64,000 nt of DNA. Source: Bog-159 sp963707465. Its GTDB lineage: Bacteria; Acidobacteriota; Terriglobia; Bryobacterales; Bryobacteraceae. Of this stretch, positions 55,345 to 64,000 are shown in pieces. The position numbers and the translations under genes are program-made. Location: contig CAVPQK010000015.1 in assembly GCA_963707465.1 (NCBI GenBank), positions 186,001 to 250,000 on the forward strand. The letters run 5' to 3'. The notes under the pieces were generated by a model. It was not told the origin of the DNA, made no database searches, and was given only the letters and a program-made list of their open reading frames with translations. Position 1 is the stretch's first letter. The number at the start of each line of letters is the position of its first letter.

Positions 55345-56940
55345 ATGACCACGAAAACGTCTATGAATCTCGGCGCCCTGGCCGTCGCCGCCGGCATCGC
55401 CCTGGCGCCCGCGGCACGCGCCGCCCAGACCTGTGAAGCCCTGACCAAGCTGAACCTCCACACCACGTCGATTACCAGTGCGGAGTCCATAGCGGCCGGC
55501 AGCTTTACGCCGCCGGTAGGTAAAGCTCCGGCCAACATGCCCGCATTCTGCCGCGTGATTGGAGTCATCAAGCCATCGTCAGACTCCGATATCCGGTTCG
55601 AAGTCTGGCTGCCCGCCTCCAACTGGAACGGCAAGTTCCAGGGCGCCGGCAACGGCGGTTTCGCGGGCACCATCGGCTACGACCAACTGGAGAACGCCGT
55701 GCTCCACAACTACGCCACCGCCGCCACCGATACCGGCCACCACTCGGCCAACGGAGCCGATGCCGCCTGGGCCCTCGATCACCCCGAGAAGATCACCGAC
55801 TTCGGCCATCGCGCCATCCACGAAACGGCCGTTGAAGCCAAGGCTATCCTGCACGCCTTCTATGGCGAGGGCCCTAAGCGTTCCTACTTCAACTCCTGTT
55901 CCAACGGCGGCCGCCAGGCATTGATGGAAGCCCAGCGCTACCCCGAGGATTACGACGGCATCATCGCCGGCGCGCCCGCCAACTATTGGACCCACCTGCT
56001 GGCCAACGCCGCTTGGGACAATCTGGCGCTGCTTGGCGATAAGGACAGCTTCATCCCGCCGAAGAAACTGCCTGCGATTCAAGCCGCGGCTCTGGCCGCC
56101 TGCGACGCGCTCGATGGCGTGAAGGATGGGGTCATCGAAGACCCTTCGCGCTGCCACTTCGATCCAGGCGTGCTCCTATGTAAAGCCGACGATGCGGACA
56201 GTTGCCTGACCGCACCGCAGGTAGCCACGCTCAAGAAACTGTACGCAGGTGGCCACAATTCCCAAGGCCAGATCTTCCCCGGATACTCCCCCGGCGGCGA
56301 GGCCGAGTTCGGCGGCTGGGCCATCTGGATCACCGGACCGGCACCCGAGCGCAGCCTGATGTACGCCTTCGGCACGCAGTTCTTCAAGAACATGGTGTTC
56401 GACAACGCTGCTTGGGACTACCGCACCTTTGACGCCGACCGCGACACCAAGGCCGGCGACGACAAGCAGTCCCGTAACCTCAACGCAATCGATGCGGACC
56501 TGGGCGCGTTCCGCAAACGCGGCGGCAAGCTGATCCTTTATCACGGATGGAGCGACGCGGCCATCGCGCCGCAGAATACCATTGATTACTACGGCAGCGT
56601 GACGGCGAAGATGGGCGCGCAGCAGACCGCCAGCTTCGTGCGCCTGTTCATGGTGCCCGGAATGCAACACTGCGGCGGCGGCTCGGGCGCCAACAACTTC
56701 GGCCAGTTCGGAACCCCTTCCGGCGATGCCGACCAGGGCATGGATGCCGCGCTGGAGCGCTGGGTGGAAAAAGGCGTGGCACCCGAGCGCCTCGTCGCCG
56801 CCAAGCACAAGAGCGACCAGGACCCCGCGAGCGCGATCGTGCGCACGCACCCTTTGTGCGCGTATCCGCTGGTGGCGCGCTACCATGGCAGCGGCAGCAC
56901 CGACGAGGCTGCCAACTTCGTGTGCGCCAAGCATGACTGA
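55345..56940 (+). CDS. Tannase/feruloyl-esterase family hydrolase, secreted
   Basis: The protein has 531 aa from ATG 55345; signal LAVAAGIALAPAARAAQ. Catalytic serine in the family motif CSNGGRQALMEAQRYPEDYD; Asp in HGWSDAAIAP and His in MQHCGGG complete the triad. Flanking cysteines pair with the CS motif as in fungal tannases. Substrate probably plant polyphenol or aromatic esters. Overlaps the M28 gene. Confidence 0.92.
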   Translation: MTTKTSMNLGALAVAAGIALAPAARAAQTCEALTKLNLHTTSITSAESIAAGSFTPPVGKAPANMPAFCRVIGVIKPSSDSDIRFEVWLPASNWNGKFQGAGNGGFAGTIGYDQLENAVLHNYATAATDTGHHSANGADAAWALDHPEKITDFGHRAIHETAVEAKAILHAFYGEGPKRSYFNSCSNGGRQALMEAQRYPEDYDGIIAGAPANYWTHLLANAAWDNLALLGDKDSFIPPKKLPAIQAAALAACDALDGVKDGVIEDPSRCHFDPGVLLCKADDADSCLTAPQVATLKKLYAGGHNSQGQIFPGYSPGGEAEFGGWAIWITGPAPERSLMYAFGTQFFKNMVFDNAAWDYRTFDADRDTKAGDDKQSRNLNAIDADLGAFRKRGGKLILYHGWSDAAIAPQNTIDYYGSVTAKMGAQQTASFVRLFMVPGMQHCGGGSGANNFGQFGTPSGDADQGMDAALERWVEKGVAPERLVAAKHKSDQDPASAIVRTHPLCAYPLVARYHGSGSTDEAANFVCAKHD

Positions 56941-59248
56941 CCGGCTTTCCGCCGGATGGGCCGCGAGCCTCACACTGGTCTTCCTCATGGCCGTTTGCTG
57001 GTGCAGCGTACGCCAGGTCATCCCGCCGCCGGTGGTCCTCGCCAGCGCGCCCGCAACGGATTTCTCCGCCGCGCGCGCCCTGGTCTACTTGCGGGCCTTT
57101 GCGCGCGTGCCGCACCTGGTGGGCACCGCGGCGCACGACGCCGTGCGCGACTACATCGTGCAGCAACTGTCCGCGCTGGGCGTGTCGCCGGAGGTGCAAA
57201 TGGCTACCGTGGTCAGCCCGCGCTGGGGTTCGCCTTATAATGCCGCCAAGGTATACAACATCGTGGCGCGCCTGCCCGGCATCGGCAACAGCAAAGCGGT
57301 GATGCTGGCTGGGCATTACGATTCGGTTTCCGCGGGACCTGGCGCCAGCGACGACGGCCACGCCGTGGCGCTGGAACTCGAAACGCTGCGCGCTCTGCTG
57401 GCTGCTCCCCGGTTGCGCAACGACGTTGTCTTTCTGTTCACCGATAGCGAAGAAGGCGGCCTGCTGGGTGCCAAGGGCTTCCTGGAACATCATCCGCTGG
57501 CCAGCCAGATCGGCCTGGTGATGAACTTCGAGGCGCGCGGCACCAGCGGCCCAGCCATGATGTTCGAAACCAGCGAGCAAAACGGCAGGCTGGTCCGCGA
57601 ATTCGCCGCCGCCGCGCCCCATCCGGTCACATCGTCGCTCAGCTACGAAGCCTACAAGCTGCTGCCCAACGATACGGACCTCACATTCTTTAAGCGGGCC
57701 GGGCTCGCCGGGCTGGGCTTCGCCTACGTGAACGATGTGGCCTACTATCACACGCAATACGACGACCTGGAACATCTCGATCCGCGCAGCCTGCAGCAGG
57801 ATGGCGATTACGCCCTGGCGCTGGCGCGGCGCTTCGGCAATCTCGATCTGCGCGACCTGACCGGCCCCAACGCGACTTATTTCGTGCTCCCGTGGTTCGG
57901 TTGTATCGTTTATCCGGCGAGCTGGAGCACACCGCTGGCGGTGTGCGCCGCCCTGCTGTTTGCGGCCGCGGTAACGATCGGCGTATCGACAGGCCGATTG
58001 TCGCTGGGTGGAACGCTCGCGGCTTTCATCGGATTCCTGCTGGCTATGGCGATCGCCAGCGCCGCAGTGGCCGTGATGTGGTCGCTGGCCAAAGGCCAGA
58101 CCGCCGGAGTCTGGCAAGTCTTCGCCGGAGATCCGTATCACGCCGGCGTTTATCGGCTGGCCAGCGTTGCGCTATCGGTGGCCGTCGCGAGTGGCTTCTT
58201 CGCGCTGATCCACAAGCGCGCTCTCATCCTGAACCTATGGGCGGGCGCGCTGCTCTGCTGGCTGCTGCTAGCGCTAGCCACCAGCGTGTACATGCCCGGC
58301 GCGACGTACCTGTTCTTTTGGCCGCTGCTCTTCTCAACCCTCGCGCTAGCTATCGTTGCCAGTGGGGCAGGCCCGTGGCCTGCGGCGGCCTCTCAGGCCG
58401 CCCTGCTCTTGCCCGGACTCATCATGATGGCGCCTACCATCGAACTGCTGTTCCAATCGCTCACGATGCGCATGGCCTTCGTAGGCGCCTTCACCACCGT
58501 GCTGCTGCTGGGCCTGCTGATCCCATGTTTAAATCTGATCGCTGCCGCCGGCCGATGGTGGCTGCCCGGCGCGGCCGCGCTACTCTGCGCCGGATGCCTG
58601 ATCGCGGGCGCCTCCACATCCGGCCCCAGCCGCGATACCCCGCGCACCGACAGCATCTACTACGGCCTGGACAAGGACACGGGCAAGGCAATCTGGTTCA
58701 GCCTCGATCAGCAGACAGACGACTGGACGGCGCATTACTTGGGCGCCAATCCGCCGCGGGCCGGGTTGCCGCAATATGTGCCATACATGCGCTGGCAATT
58801 CATGACCCACGATGCCCCAGTGGTGGCCTTGCCCGCGCCGCTGGTCGAACGGCTCGACGGCGCAGCCAGTGAACTGAACTTGCGCGTAAGCTCGCCGCGC
58901 CAGGCCCCGCGCATCTACATTTACGGCGACGAACGCAACCCGGTGTTGGAGGCTACCGTAGACGGAACGCCCATCGACGCCACCCAGGCCTATGCCGGCT
59001 TGAAGCCCGGACAGAAAGCCTACGCTTACAGCATGCCGCGTTGGGGACTCTGCTACTTCAACGTGCCCAAGCAGGGCATCGAGCTGCGCATGCGCCTGCG
59101 GGAGCCAGCCACTGGCTACCGCATGGAGGTGGTCGATCAATCCTACGGTATTGGCGGGCTACCCGGCGCGCGGCCGCGTCCCGATCGCATGATACCGTCC
59201 CCGCTGATGATGGATTCGCTGTGCGTGCGGAAGGAGTACACTTTTTAG
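56933..59248 (+). CDS. M28-family metallopeptidase with C-terminal membrane domain
   Basis: The protein has 771 aa from ATG 56933. One N-terminal membrane segment precedes the M28 domain: GHYDSVSAGPGASDDGHAVA (zinc ligands and bridging Asp), LFTDSEEGGLLGAKGF (catalytic and ligand Glu) and YHTQYDDLEHLDP (His). About eight membrane helices follow (roughly residues 325-570) and a final periplasmic domain. Residues about 476-491 (GAGPWPAAASQAALLL) are encoded by an interspersed repeat and lie in the membrane region. Catalytic domain faces the periplasm; acts as an aminopeptidase. Confidence 0.9.
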   Translation: MTDRLSAGWAASLTLVFLMAVCWCSVRQVIPPPVVLASAPATDFSAARALVYLRAFARVPHLVGTAAHDAVRDYIVQQLSALGVSPEVQMATVVSPRWGSPYNAAKVYNIVARLPGIGNSKAVMLAGHYDSVSAGPGASDDGHAVALELETLRALLAAPRLRNDVVFLFTDSEEGGLLGAKGFLEHHPLASQIGLVMNFEARGTSGPAMMFETSEQNGRLVREFAAAAPHPVTSSLSYEAYKLLPNDTDLTFFKRAGLAGLGFAYVNDVAYYHTQYDDLEHLDPRSLQQDGDYALALARRFGNLDLRDLTGPNATYFVLPWFGCIVYPASWSTPLAVCAALLFAAAVTIGVSTGRLSLGGTLAAFIGFLLAMAIASAAVAVMWSLAKGQTAGVWQVFAGDPYHAGVYRLASVALSVAVASGFFALIHKRALILNLWAGALLCWLLLALATSVYMPGATYLFFWPLLFSTLALAIVASGAGPWPAAASQAALLLPGLIMMAPTIELLFQSLTMRMAFVGAFTTVLLLGLLIPCLNLIAAAGRWWLPGAAALLCAGCLIAGASTSGPSRDTPRTDSIYYGLDKDTGKAIWFSLDQQTDDWTAHYLGANPPRAGLPQYVPYMRWQFMTHDAPVVALPAPLVERLDGAASELNLRVSSPRQAPRIYIYGDERNPVLEATVDGTPIDATQAYAGLKPGQKAYAYSMPRWGLCYFNVPKQGIELRMRLREPATGYRMEVVDQSYGIGGLPGARPRPDRMIPSPLMMDSLCVRKEYTF
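58361..58403. repeat. Composite palindromic repeat inside the M28 peptidase gene
   Basis: GTGGGGCAGGCC..GGCCTGC directly followed by GGCGGCCT-CTC-AGGCCGCC. About 40 bp are almost identical to 48538-48576. It is read through in frame. Confidence 0.75.
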
Positions 59249-59250
59249 AG

Positions 59251-59778
59251 ATGCTCGCCGAATCGCTGGCGCCGATCGTTCTGCCCGACGCGGATGGACG
59301 CCGGATCCTGCTGGGCTCGCTTTGGGAGCGCCAGCCGGCGGTGGTGGTCTTCCTGCGCCACTATGGTTGAATCTTCTGCCGCGAGCATGTCGCGCAGTTG
59401 CGCGCACACGAGCAACCCTTCCGCGAGCGCGGCGCCAACCTGGCGGCCATCGGCCTCGGCGACGCAAACTACGCGCGCCTGTTCCGCGAGGACTCGGGCA
59501 TCGCGTTCCCGCTGCTGATCGACGAAGAACGCCTGGCGTACCACGCCGCCGGGTTGCGCAATGCCAACCTCTTGCACTTGCTGCGCAGCGAGAACAAGAC
59601 CGCCCGCGACCGCGCCCGCGCCAGCGGGCATCATCAGCATAAGCTGGGGCCGAATCCGTTTCAGCTTGGCGGCAGCTTTGTTTTTGGAGCCGGCAATGGG
59701 GACCGCTACGCGCACGTCAGCCGCACATTTGGGGATAACGCGCCGGTGGAAGATCTGCTCGCCGCGCTGCCCGGTTAA
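59251..59778 (+). CDS. Selenocysteine-containing SelU/PRXL2-like peroxiredoxin (TGA 59368 read as Sec)
   Basis: Read through TGA at 59368-59370, the frame from ATG 59251 to TAA 59776-59778 gives 175 aa. AhpC/TSA-like features: LAPIVLPDADGRRILLGSLW, AVVVFLRHYG, then U at residue 40 in U-I-F-C-REHVAQL, and IAFPLLIDEERLAYHAAGL, QLGGSFVFG. In SelU/PRXL2 proteins this site is CxxC, or UxxC in eukaryotic selenoproteins. A SECIS-like hairpin starts 5 nt after the TGA. Both sides of the TGA are conserved and in frame, against random decay. It starts 2 bp after the M28 gene and is likely a thiol/selenol redox enzyme of the cytoplasm. A plain nonsense mutation is the alternative. Confidence 0.82.
59376..59397 (+). 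promoter_or_regulatory. Bacterial SECIS-like stem-loop
   Basis: Stem CTG-(C bulge)-CGCGA / TCGCG-CAG, all 8 pairs Watson-Crick, with a 5-nt apical loop GCATG beginning with G. The loop starts 14 nt after the TGA. G at the first loop position and a short upper stem are what bacterial SelB needs. Confidence 0.65.
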
Positions 59779-62129
59779 TTCGCCGTGCCCCGGTATACCA
59801 GAGCGCCCACACACGGCGCCGCGGATGTGCAACTGGGGTTCGCCTGGGAAGCGGTAATCTTGTAAGTCGGAACGAACAGGCTCCCATCCACCACCGTCGG
59901 CATGGCGAACAGCGAAAGATTAAAACTCGAAAGCGTATTGGACGACCATACCTTCGGTAAGCCCGCCGCATTGTAGGCTTCCGCGTAGCCGCTGCCCGCA
60001 ATCGCTCCATCCCCGATGAGCGCCCAAACCACCCCTGTATGGGCCTCGGTCCCATTCGAGGTGACTACCAGCTCTCCGCCCGGGTATCCCACATTGCTGC
60101 CCTGCGGGTTGACGTCCCGCACCGGATTGACGAAGTAGCCGTTGTAGCTGTAGGCCACCGGATTCGCTGGCGCGATGGCCGGGCTGAATGCAGGGCTGAC
60201 AGTCACTTGCGTGTCGCTAGAGACGCTGGTAACCACCGGGCAGTTGGATCCGCTGCAACCGTTCGCGATCAGCCGATCTCCTGGGATAACCGTGTGGGTG
60301 AAGCAGGAGCCGCCGCTGCACGGGCAACTGCCTGTCGCGCAACCCTGGCCGGTAACAGTGGCGCCGGTGCTGTCTGTATAAATGACAGGCGATCCCGCCG
60401 GCGTAATCGGGTTCAGGTTGAACTGCAGCGCCTTCAAGGTCTCCTTGTAGGGCCAGTAGTAGAGCGTGTTGTTGTAAAACACCAGGCTGGTGACGCGATC
60501 GCAGGTGTGGGCAGCGCCGGTGCACATCGTATCCAGCGCGGCAAAGGGGAAGATATTCCCGGGATCCCCGGCGGCGAAACCCAGCATCTGGTCCTGGTGC
60601 AGCAGATAGCCATAGCCGCCCTTGTCGATGGTCACGGCGTAGTGCTCGTTCGTGGCGGAATCGAACAGCGCAATCCCCGACACGCCCATGTCCCAGTCGT
60701 ACTCGTTGTAAAACTCCACCGTGTGATTGCAGGTGCCGTCACCGGGTGTATCCAAGGCGCAAGAGGTGAGCTCGAGCGGCGGTTGAATCACCGGCGAACA
60801 ATTGTTGGTTATCCAGCAATCCCCCGGTCCTCCGGATGGCGTGAAATAGTCCGAGGGGGTGGCGGGCATGCCGCCGGCTTGCGAGAGGTGGAAATCCAGA
60901 ATACTCTCGCCCCAATTGGAAGCCGAGCCAACCTGGAAGCCGCCGTTGCCGGTGGCCACGAACGTATGCGCGACACCGCTCGAATCGGTGCGTGACGCCG
61001 GCCCCTTGCCCGACATCCAGATGCCGCCGCCGAGGCCGCCCCAATTCGGGGCATTCTGGAAACCGCTGGGCTGCAGGCAATCGCAGGGCGGCGTTCCGCC
61101 GTCGCCTGCCGGGCACTGTGTAGTGCCACCGCCTATACCGCAGCCGGTGGGCGTAGTGGCGAAGGTCAGCGCCGGAGTCTGCCCTAACGCGCCGCTGCTA
61201 TCGACGGTGTACCCCAAGAACCAGCCGTGATACGGGTAGCTGGTCTCACTGTCTTCCACTCCGGCTACACCGAAGCCCACATAGATTAGCGGGTTGGGCG
61301 TGGCTCCGGGTACCTTGACTTCGAGCAAGGCGGGCCGTTGCAACTGGTTCGGCACGTTCATCGGAACTCCACCCGTCGAAGGTTGGATCTGAACTTTGGA
61401 GATATCCTGTCCCGCGACATCCGCTCCTGACGCCAAACCAGTCAGGTCGATTTCGTGCAGCCACCACTGCTCGACCGCCGGCGAAGCGGTCTTGCACAGG
61501 CTGGTGACAAACATCGTGTAACTGTAGGGCGTCGGAGGGCTGGCATCGATCACCGGCGTGGCCACGATACCAGCAAAAGGCAGGCCAGGGCCGACATAGG
61601 GTACGCCTTTGCCAGGGAGGGCGCCGAAAACACCACCGGTCGGCCCGCAGTCATCCGTCCACAGCCAATTCGTGCCGGGTGAACCGCCTGTCCCGCTCCT
61701 CTTCCAGAGCAGGTTTCCATTATCCGCGTTGTAAGCGAAAATGCTGCCGAAAGCAGTGGCCAGCACCACCATGTTGCAGGGGCTGCATGTCCCCGCCGCC
61801 GGGTTTTGGACCGTGATGGCGGAAACGTAGAGCGGTTGCGCATAGACCGGGTTGTTGCCTTCCAAGCCGGTGCTCGCCGGCGGCGCATCCACCAGCAGTG
61901 GGGAAAACGATGCCTCCGCCAGAGTCACGGCGCCATTGTGAATCGCCGCTGGATACAGGCAGGTCTCATTGCCGTTGTGCGCGTCCCTATAGTTGTCGTA
62001 CTGCCCCGTCAGCACGCTCATGGTGCCGGCGCCGGCGGCCGGAGGGCAAACCGGCGTCTGCGCGTTTAAAGAGGGTGCCAGCGCCGCTACGCCGCATAGG
62101 GCCGCGAGTATTATGTGAAAATCGCACAC
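59775..62129 (-). CDS. Secreted PQQ-type/quinoprotein-like propeller protein
   Basis: The protein has 784 aa with signal IILAALCGVAALAPSLNAQ. Propeller blades with dehydrogenase-like sequence (GSIFAYNADNGNLLWKRSGT, then GGIWMSGKGPASRTDSSGVA, AVTIDKGGYGYLLHQDQMLG). Many cysteines (about 26), several in close pairs, suggest disulfides in the periplasm or outside the cell. PQQ binding residues cannot be confirmed. Converges with the selenoprotein gene with a 4-bp overlap. Confidence 0.78.
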   Translation of the reverse strand: MCDFHIILAALCGVAALAPSLNAQTPVCPPAAGAGTMSVLTGQYDNYRDAHNGNETCLYPAAIHNGAVTLAEASFSPLLVDAPPASTGLEGNNPVYAQPLYVSAITVQNPAAGTCSPCNMVVLATAFGSIFAYNADNGNLLWKRSGTGGSPGTNWLWTDDCGPTGGVFGALPGKGVPYVGPGLPFAGIVATPVIDASPPTPYSYTMFVTSLCKTASPAVEQWWLHEIDLTGLASGADVAGQDISKVQIQPSTGGVPMNVPNQLQRPALLEVKVPGATPNPLIYVGFGVAGVEDSETSYPYHGWFLGYTVDSSGALGQTPALTFATTPTGCGIGGGTTQCPAGDGGTPPCDCLQPSGFQNAPNWGGLGGGIWMSGKGPASRTDSSGVAHTFVATGNGGFQVGSASNWGESILDFHLSQAGGMPATPSDYFTPSGGPGDCWITNNCSPVIQPPLELTSCALDTPGDGTCNHTVEFYNEYDWDMGVSGIALFDSATNEHYAVTIDKGGYGYLLHQDQMLGFAAGDPGNIFPFAALDTMCTGAAHTCDRVTSLVFYNNTLYYWPYKETLKALQFNLNPITPAGSPVIYTDSTGATVTGQGCATGSCPCSGGSCFTHTVIPGDRLIANGCSGSNCPVVTSVSSDTQVTVSPAFSPAIAPANPVAYSYNGYFVNPVRDVNPQGSNVGYPGGELVVTSNGTEAHTGVVWALIGDGAIAGSGYAEAYNAAGLPKVWSSNTLSSFNLSLFAMPTVVDGSLFVPTYKITASQANPSCTSAAPCVGALVYRGTAN

Positions 62130-62498
62130 TTTCTGTAACCTACCACAAGCGCCCGACTGGAGGGCGGCAAATCATGGCCGCCTTCTGAGGCGGCCGGGCT
62201 CGCGACCGCGAACGGCGCTGGTGAAGCTGAACGGCCACCACCGTTGGGAAGCCCTGCCCGGGTCCCCGTCTCCATCATAGGGCATGGTCCAATCCGATGC
62301 GGTGCTGGCGCTATTCGCCAACCAGGCAGCGTTGGCCGTATCCACAGTGGCCGTCGCGACTGGAGCCGCAGCGGGTGGGATTGCGCGTCACCCACTCGCC
62401 TTTGCATCCCGTGGAATCCGCGTGCTTGCCGCGGTGCTAAACCAACTGCGTCGTGCTCAAACTTGGCCCCATCTCCAACCGGCAGCAGAATACTTGGG
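62130..62498. other. Intergenic region upstream of the secreted propeller gene
   Basis: 369 bp. Contains a palindromic repeat GGCCGCCT-TCTG-AGGCGGCC at 62176-62195, of the same kind as those at 48.5 and 58.4 kb. No convincing ORF was found; it should hold the promoter for the minus-strand propeller gene. Confidence 0.5.
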
Positions 62499-62575
62499 TG
62501 GTGGGCGGTCGCGGGCTCGAACCGCGGACCTCCTGCTTGTAAGGCAGGCGCTCTAACCGACTGAGCTAACCGCCC
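62499..62575 (-). tRNA. tRNA-Val (anticodon TAC)
   Basis: 77 nt with encoded CCA. Acceptor GGGCGGT/ACCGCCC, D arm with TAGCTCAGTCGGTTAGAGC, anticodon arm CCTGC-CTTACAA-GCAGG giving TAC, and T arm GCGGG-type stem with loop TTCGAGC. All arms pair well. Confidence 0.95.
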
Positions 62576-63225
62576 CAGGGCAACTCCTATACTGATTCTA
62601 ACGCGGTCGCGCACCGGAGTGAAGCGGAAACCACAGGGCCGCGAAAACTCAAAGAAGTCGCCAGACCGTAGCTTACGTGTACTTCAGACCCAACTTCCGC
62701 ATGACTCTCGTGCGATCTGCGTTCATCGACGTCCATGGGCGGCCCAAATCGGCTTTTGATTTGGTGGCACGGCGCAAGTCGAACGGATCGGCAGAAAAGC
62801 ACATCCGGCCGCGGATGAGCCCCGCGCACCGAAAATCATAGCTTATTACTATTTTGTTAGTTATTAACAATCTACATGAATAGTGGTTACTGTCTTCTAC
62901 CGTGCAGACACCGCCGGTAAAGATAAAATTCCAGCCGTACCTGAAACCAACCAAACCACTTACTAATCCGGCGCCATCCCAGGCAGGCCGTCCCCTCCCG
63001 ACCCGTGCGGGACTTCCAGTGCGGCCAATCCCTAACAAAAAAAGGAGACCTTGCGCATGTTAATCTCCGCGCGAAACAAACGACTACCCATCCGCGCCTT
63101 GCCCTGAAATCGGTCCCGTAACTCGCCCCGTCGGCGTGTCGCTGCGCCCAGCCTAGCCCCAAGCCCCCACACCGGCGCGCAGCGCGCGCCCCATCAACAG
63201 CTTGGGCTTTGATCGCGCCGATCGG
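62576..63225. other. Long intergenic region
   Basis: 650 bp. About 62835-62895 is strongly AT-rich (TTATTACTATTTTGTTAG type sequence) inside GC-rich DNA, which suggests a promoter region or a foreign remnant. No ORF with a plausible product was found on either strand. Confidence 0.5.
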
Positions 63226-64000
63226 TCACTCCCCCAGCCGGTTATACTTCTTCAAAACCTGCCGCAGCCGATCATGCGGCAGCCCGATCACCGTGTGCCC
63301 TTCAAATCCCGTCATCGTCTCCGCCCCCACCATGGCGTTGACAATGGCTTCCTCGGTGGCCTCGACGGTCGCCTCGAAAAGCCGGTTCATTTCGTCGTTG
63401 GGCAGCATGGTCAGCTTCGCCAGCCCCGATGTCCGCCCCGCATCCGCGTTCGCCGTCGAAAACGCGATAAAGATGTCCCCCGACCCATTGCCGGAAATCG
63501 ATCCGGTGCGCGCCAAGCCCAGCGAAGCGCGCCGCGCCAGGCGCTTTATTTGGTGCGGCAGCAGCGGGGCGTCCGTCGCCACCACGATGATGATCGATCC
63601 CACGTCCTCGCCTGCGTGGCGGAAGTTGCTCGCGTATGGCTCGTTCCCGGTGATCTCCAGCCCCACCGGCGCGCCCGCGATGCGAAGCTGCGGGCGCCGT
63701 CCGCAGTTGCATTGCACCAGCACGCCCACCGTATACGCCTCCGCCTTGCGCGAGCTCGAGCCGATGCCGCCCTTGAATCCGTAGCAGACCATGCCCGTGC
63801 CGCCGCCCACGCTGCCCTCGTCCACCGGCCCGCCCTTGGCCGCCTCCAGCGCGGCGAAGGTGTCCGCCTCCTGCACGTGGAATCCGTTGATGTCGTTCAG
63901 GAATCCGTCCCAGGTCTCCGCCACCACCGGCAGCGACCATTCATCGCCGATGTCCCTGCCGGCTTTCCGCGCGCGCTCGACGCGCCATTTGATGTAGGCG
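63226..64000 (-). CDS. P1-family (DmpA-like) aminopeptidase, N-terminus beyond window
   Basis: At least 258 residues are visible; the frame is open to the window edge (YIKWRVERARKAGRDIGDEW). DmpA/S58 signatures: DGFLNDINGFHV, GSVGGGTGMVCYGFKGGIG (autocleavage before the nucleophile Ser expected at the Gly-Ser), and GSGDIFIAFSTANA. These enzymes self-process into two chains and release N-terminal residues, including D-amino acids or beta-peptides. Ends LKKYNRLGE. Confidence 0.9.
   Translation of the reverse strand, partial: AYIKWRVERARKAGRDIGDEWSLPVVAETWDGFLNDINGFHVQEADTFAALEAAKGGPVDEGSVGGGTGMVCYGFKGGIGSSSRKAEAYTVGVLVQCNCGRRPQLRIAGAPVGLEITGNEPYASNFRHAGEDVGSIIIVVATDAPLLPHQIKRLARRASLGLARTGSISGNGSGDIFIAFSTANADAGRTSGLAKLTMLPNDEMNRLFEATVEATEEAIVNAMVGAETMTGFEGHTVIGLPHDRLRQVLKKYNRLGE

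Overview
The window looks like chromosomal DNA of a soil acidobacterium of the Bryobacterales / Candidatus Solibacter type. I infer this from the gene content rather than from a marker gene. It has high GC, long tightly overlapping operons (ATGA and GTGA junctions), an Acidobacteria-type VWFA-related protein, carboxypeptidase-regulatory-like secreted proteins, DUF4331, M28 and tannase-like exoenzymes, many beta-propeller proteins, and interspersed palindromic repeats that even sit inside genes.

Layout. (1) 1-7.5 kb, minus strand: a seven-gene operon of a PQQ-type propeller protein, an NHL propeller, a Tat-exported NapG-like ferredoxin, a NapH-like membrane polyferredoxin, a membrane-anchored NuoE-like subunit, a NuoF-like flavoprotein and a GltD-like FAD enzyme with a [2Fe-2S] domain (cut by the window edge). 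Together they read as an undescribed membrane electron-transfer complex linking quinone or periplasmic redox to NAD(P)H. (2) 7.5-14.1 kb: a DUF362 protein, an AraD1/GH39 sugar pair, two tRNA-like elements and decaying accessory genes. (3) 14.1-24.9 kb, minus strand: a nine-gene methylmalonyl-CoA (Wood-Werkman) operon with transcarboxylase 5S, 12S and biotin subunits, an OadG-like membrane protein, epimerase, both mutase subunits, the MeaB chaperone and a CoA-transferase. (4) 26.2-31.2 kb: an imuA-imuB-dnaE2 translesion mutasome. (5) 31.2-44.1 kb: accessory DNA in two blocks. Each lies just upstream of an intact core-gene 5' end (imuA, guaB) and is closed on the far side by a second, decayed copy of that same 5' end and promoter. 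Inside or beside them are HicAB toxin-antitoxin modules, a broken protease, a small six-cysteine secreted peptide with a redoxin gene, carboxypeptidase-regulatory-like proteins and a VWFA protein. (6) 44.2-64 kb: mostly plus-strand housekeeping and secreted functions, including a cytochrome c, an aminotransferase, DUF4331/TPR/HEAT proteins, DUF1223, an SDR, a glycogen debranching enzyme, a tannase-like esterase, an M28 peptidase, a PQQ-type propeller protein, a tRNA-Val and a P1-family peptidase.

The most striking single gene is at 59251-59778. It is a SelU/PRXL2-type peroxiredoxin-like protein with an in-frame TGA exactly where the first cysteine of its CxxC belongs, followed by a SECIS-like hairpin: a bacterial selenoprotein candidate.

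Caution: five genes (mutB, guaB, a redoxin, a hicA and an antitoxin) each carry one extra base. The shared +1 pattern in otherwise intact genes makes sequencing or assembly error a live explanation, and it should be settled from reads before calling them pseudogenes.
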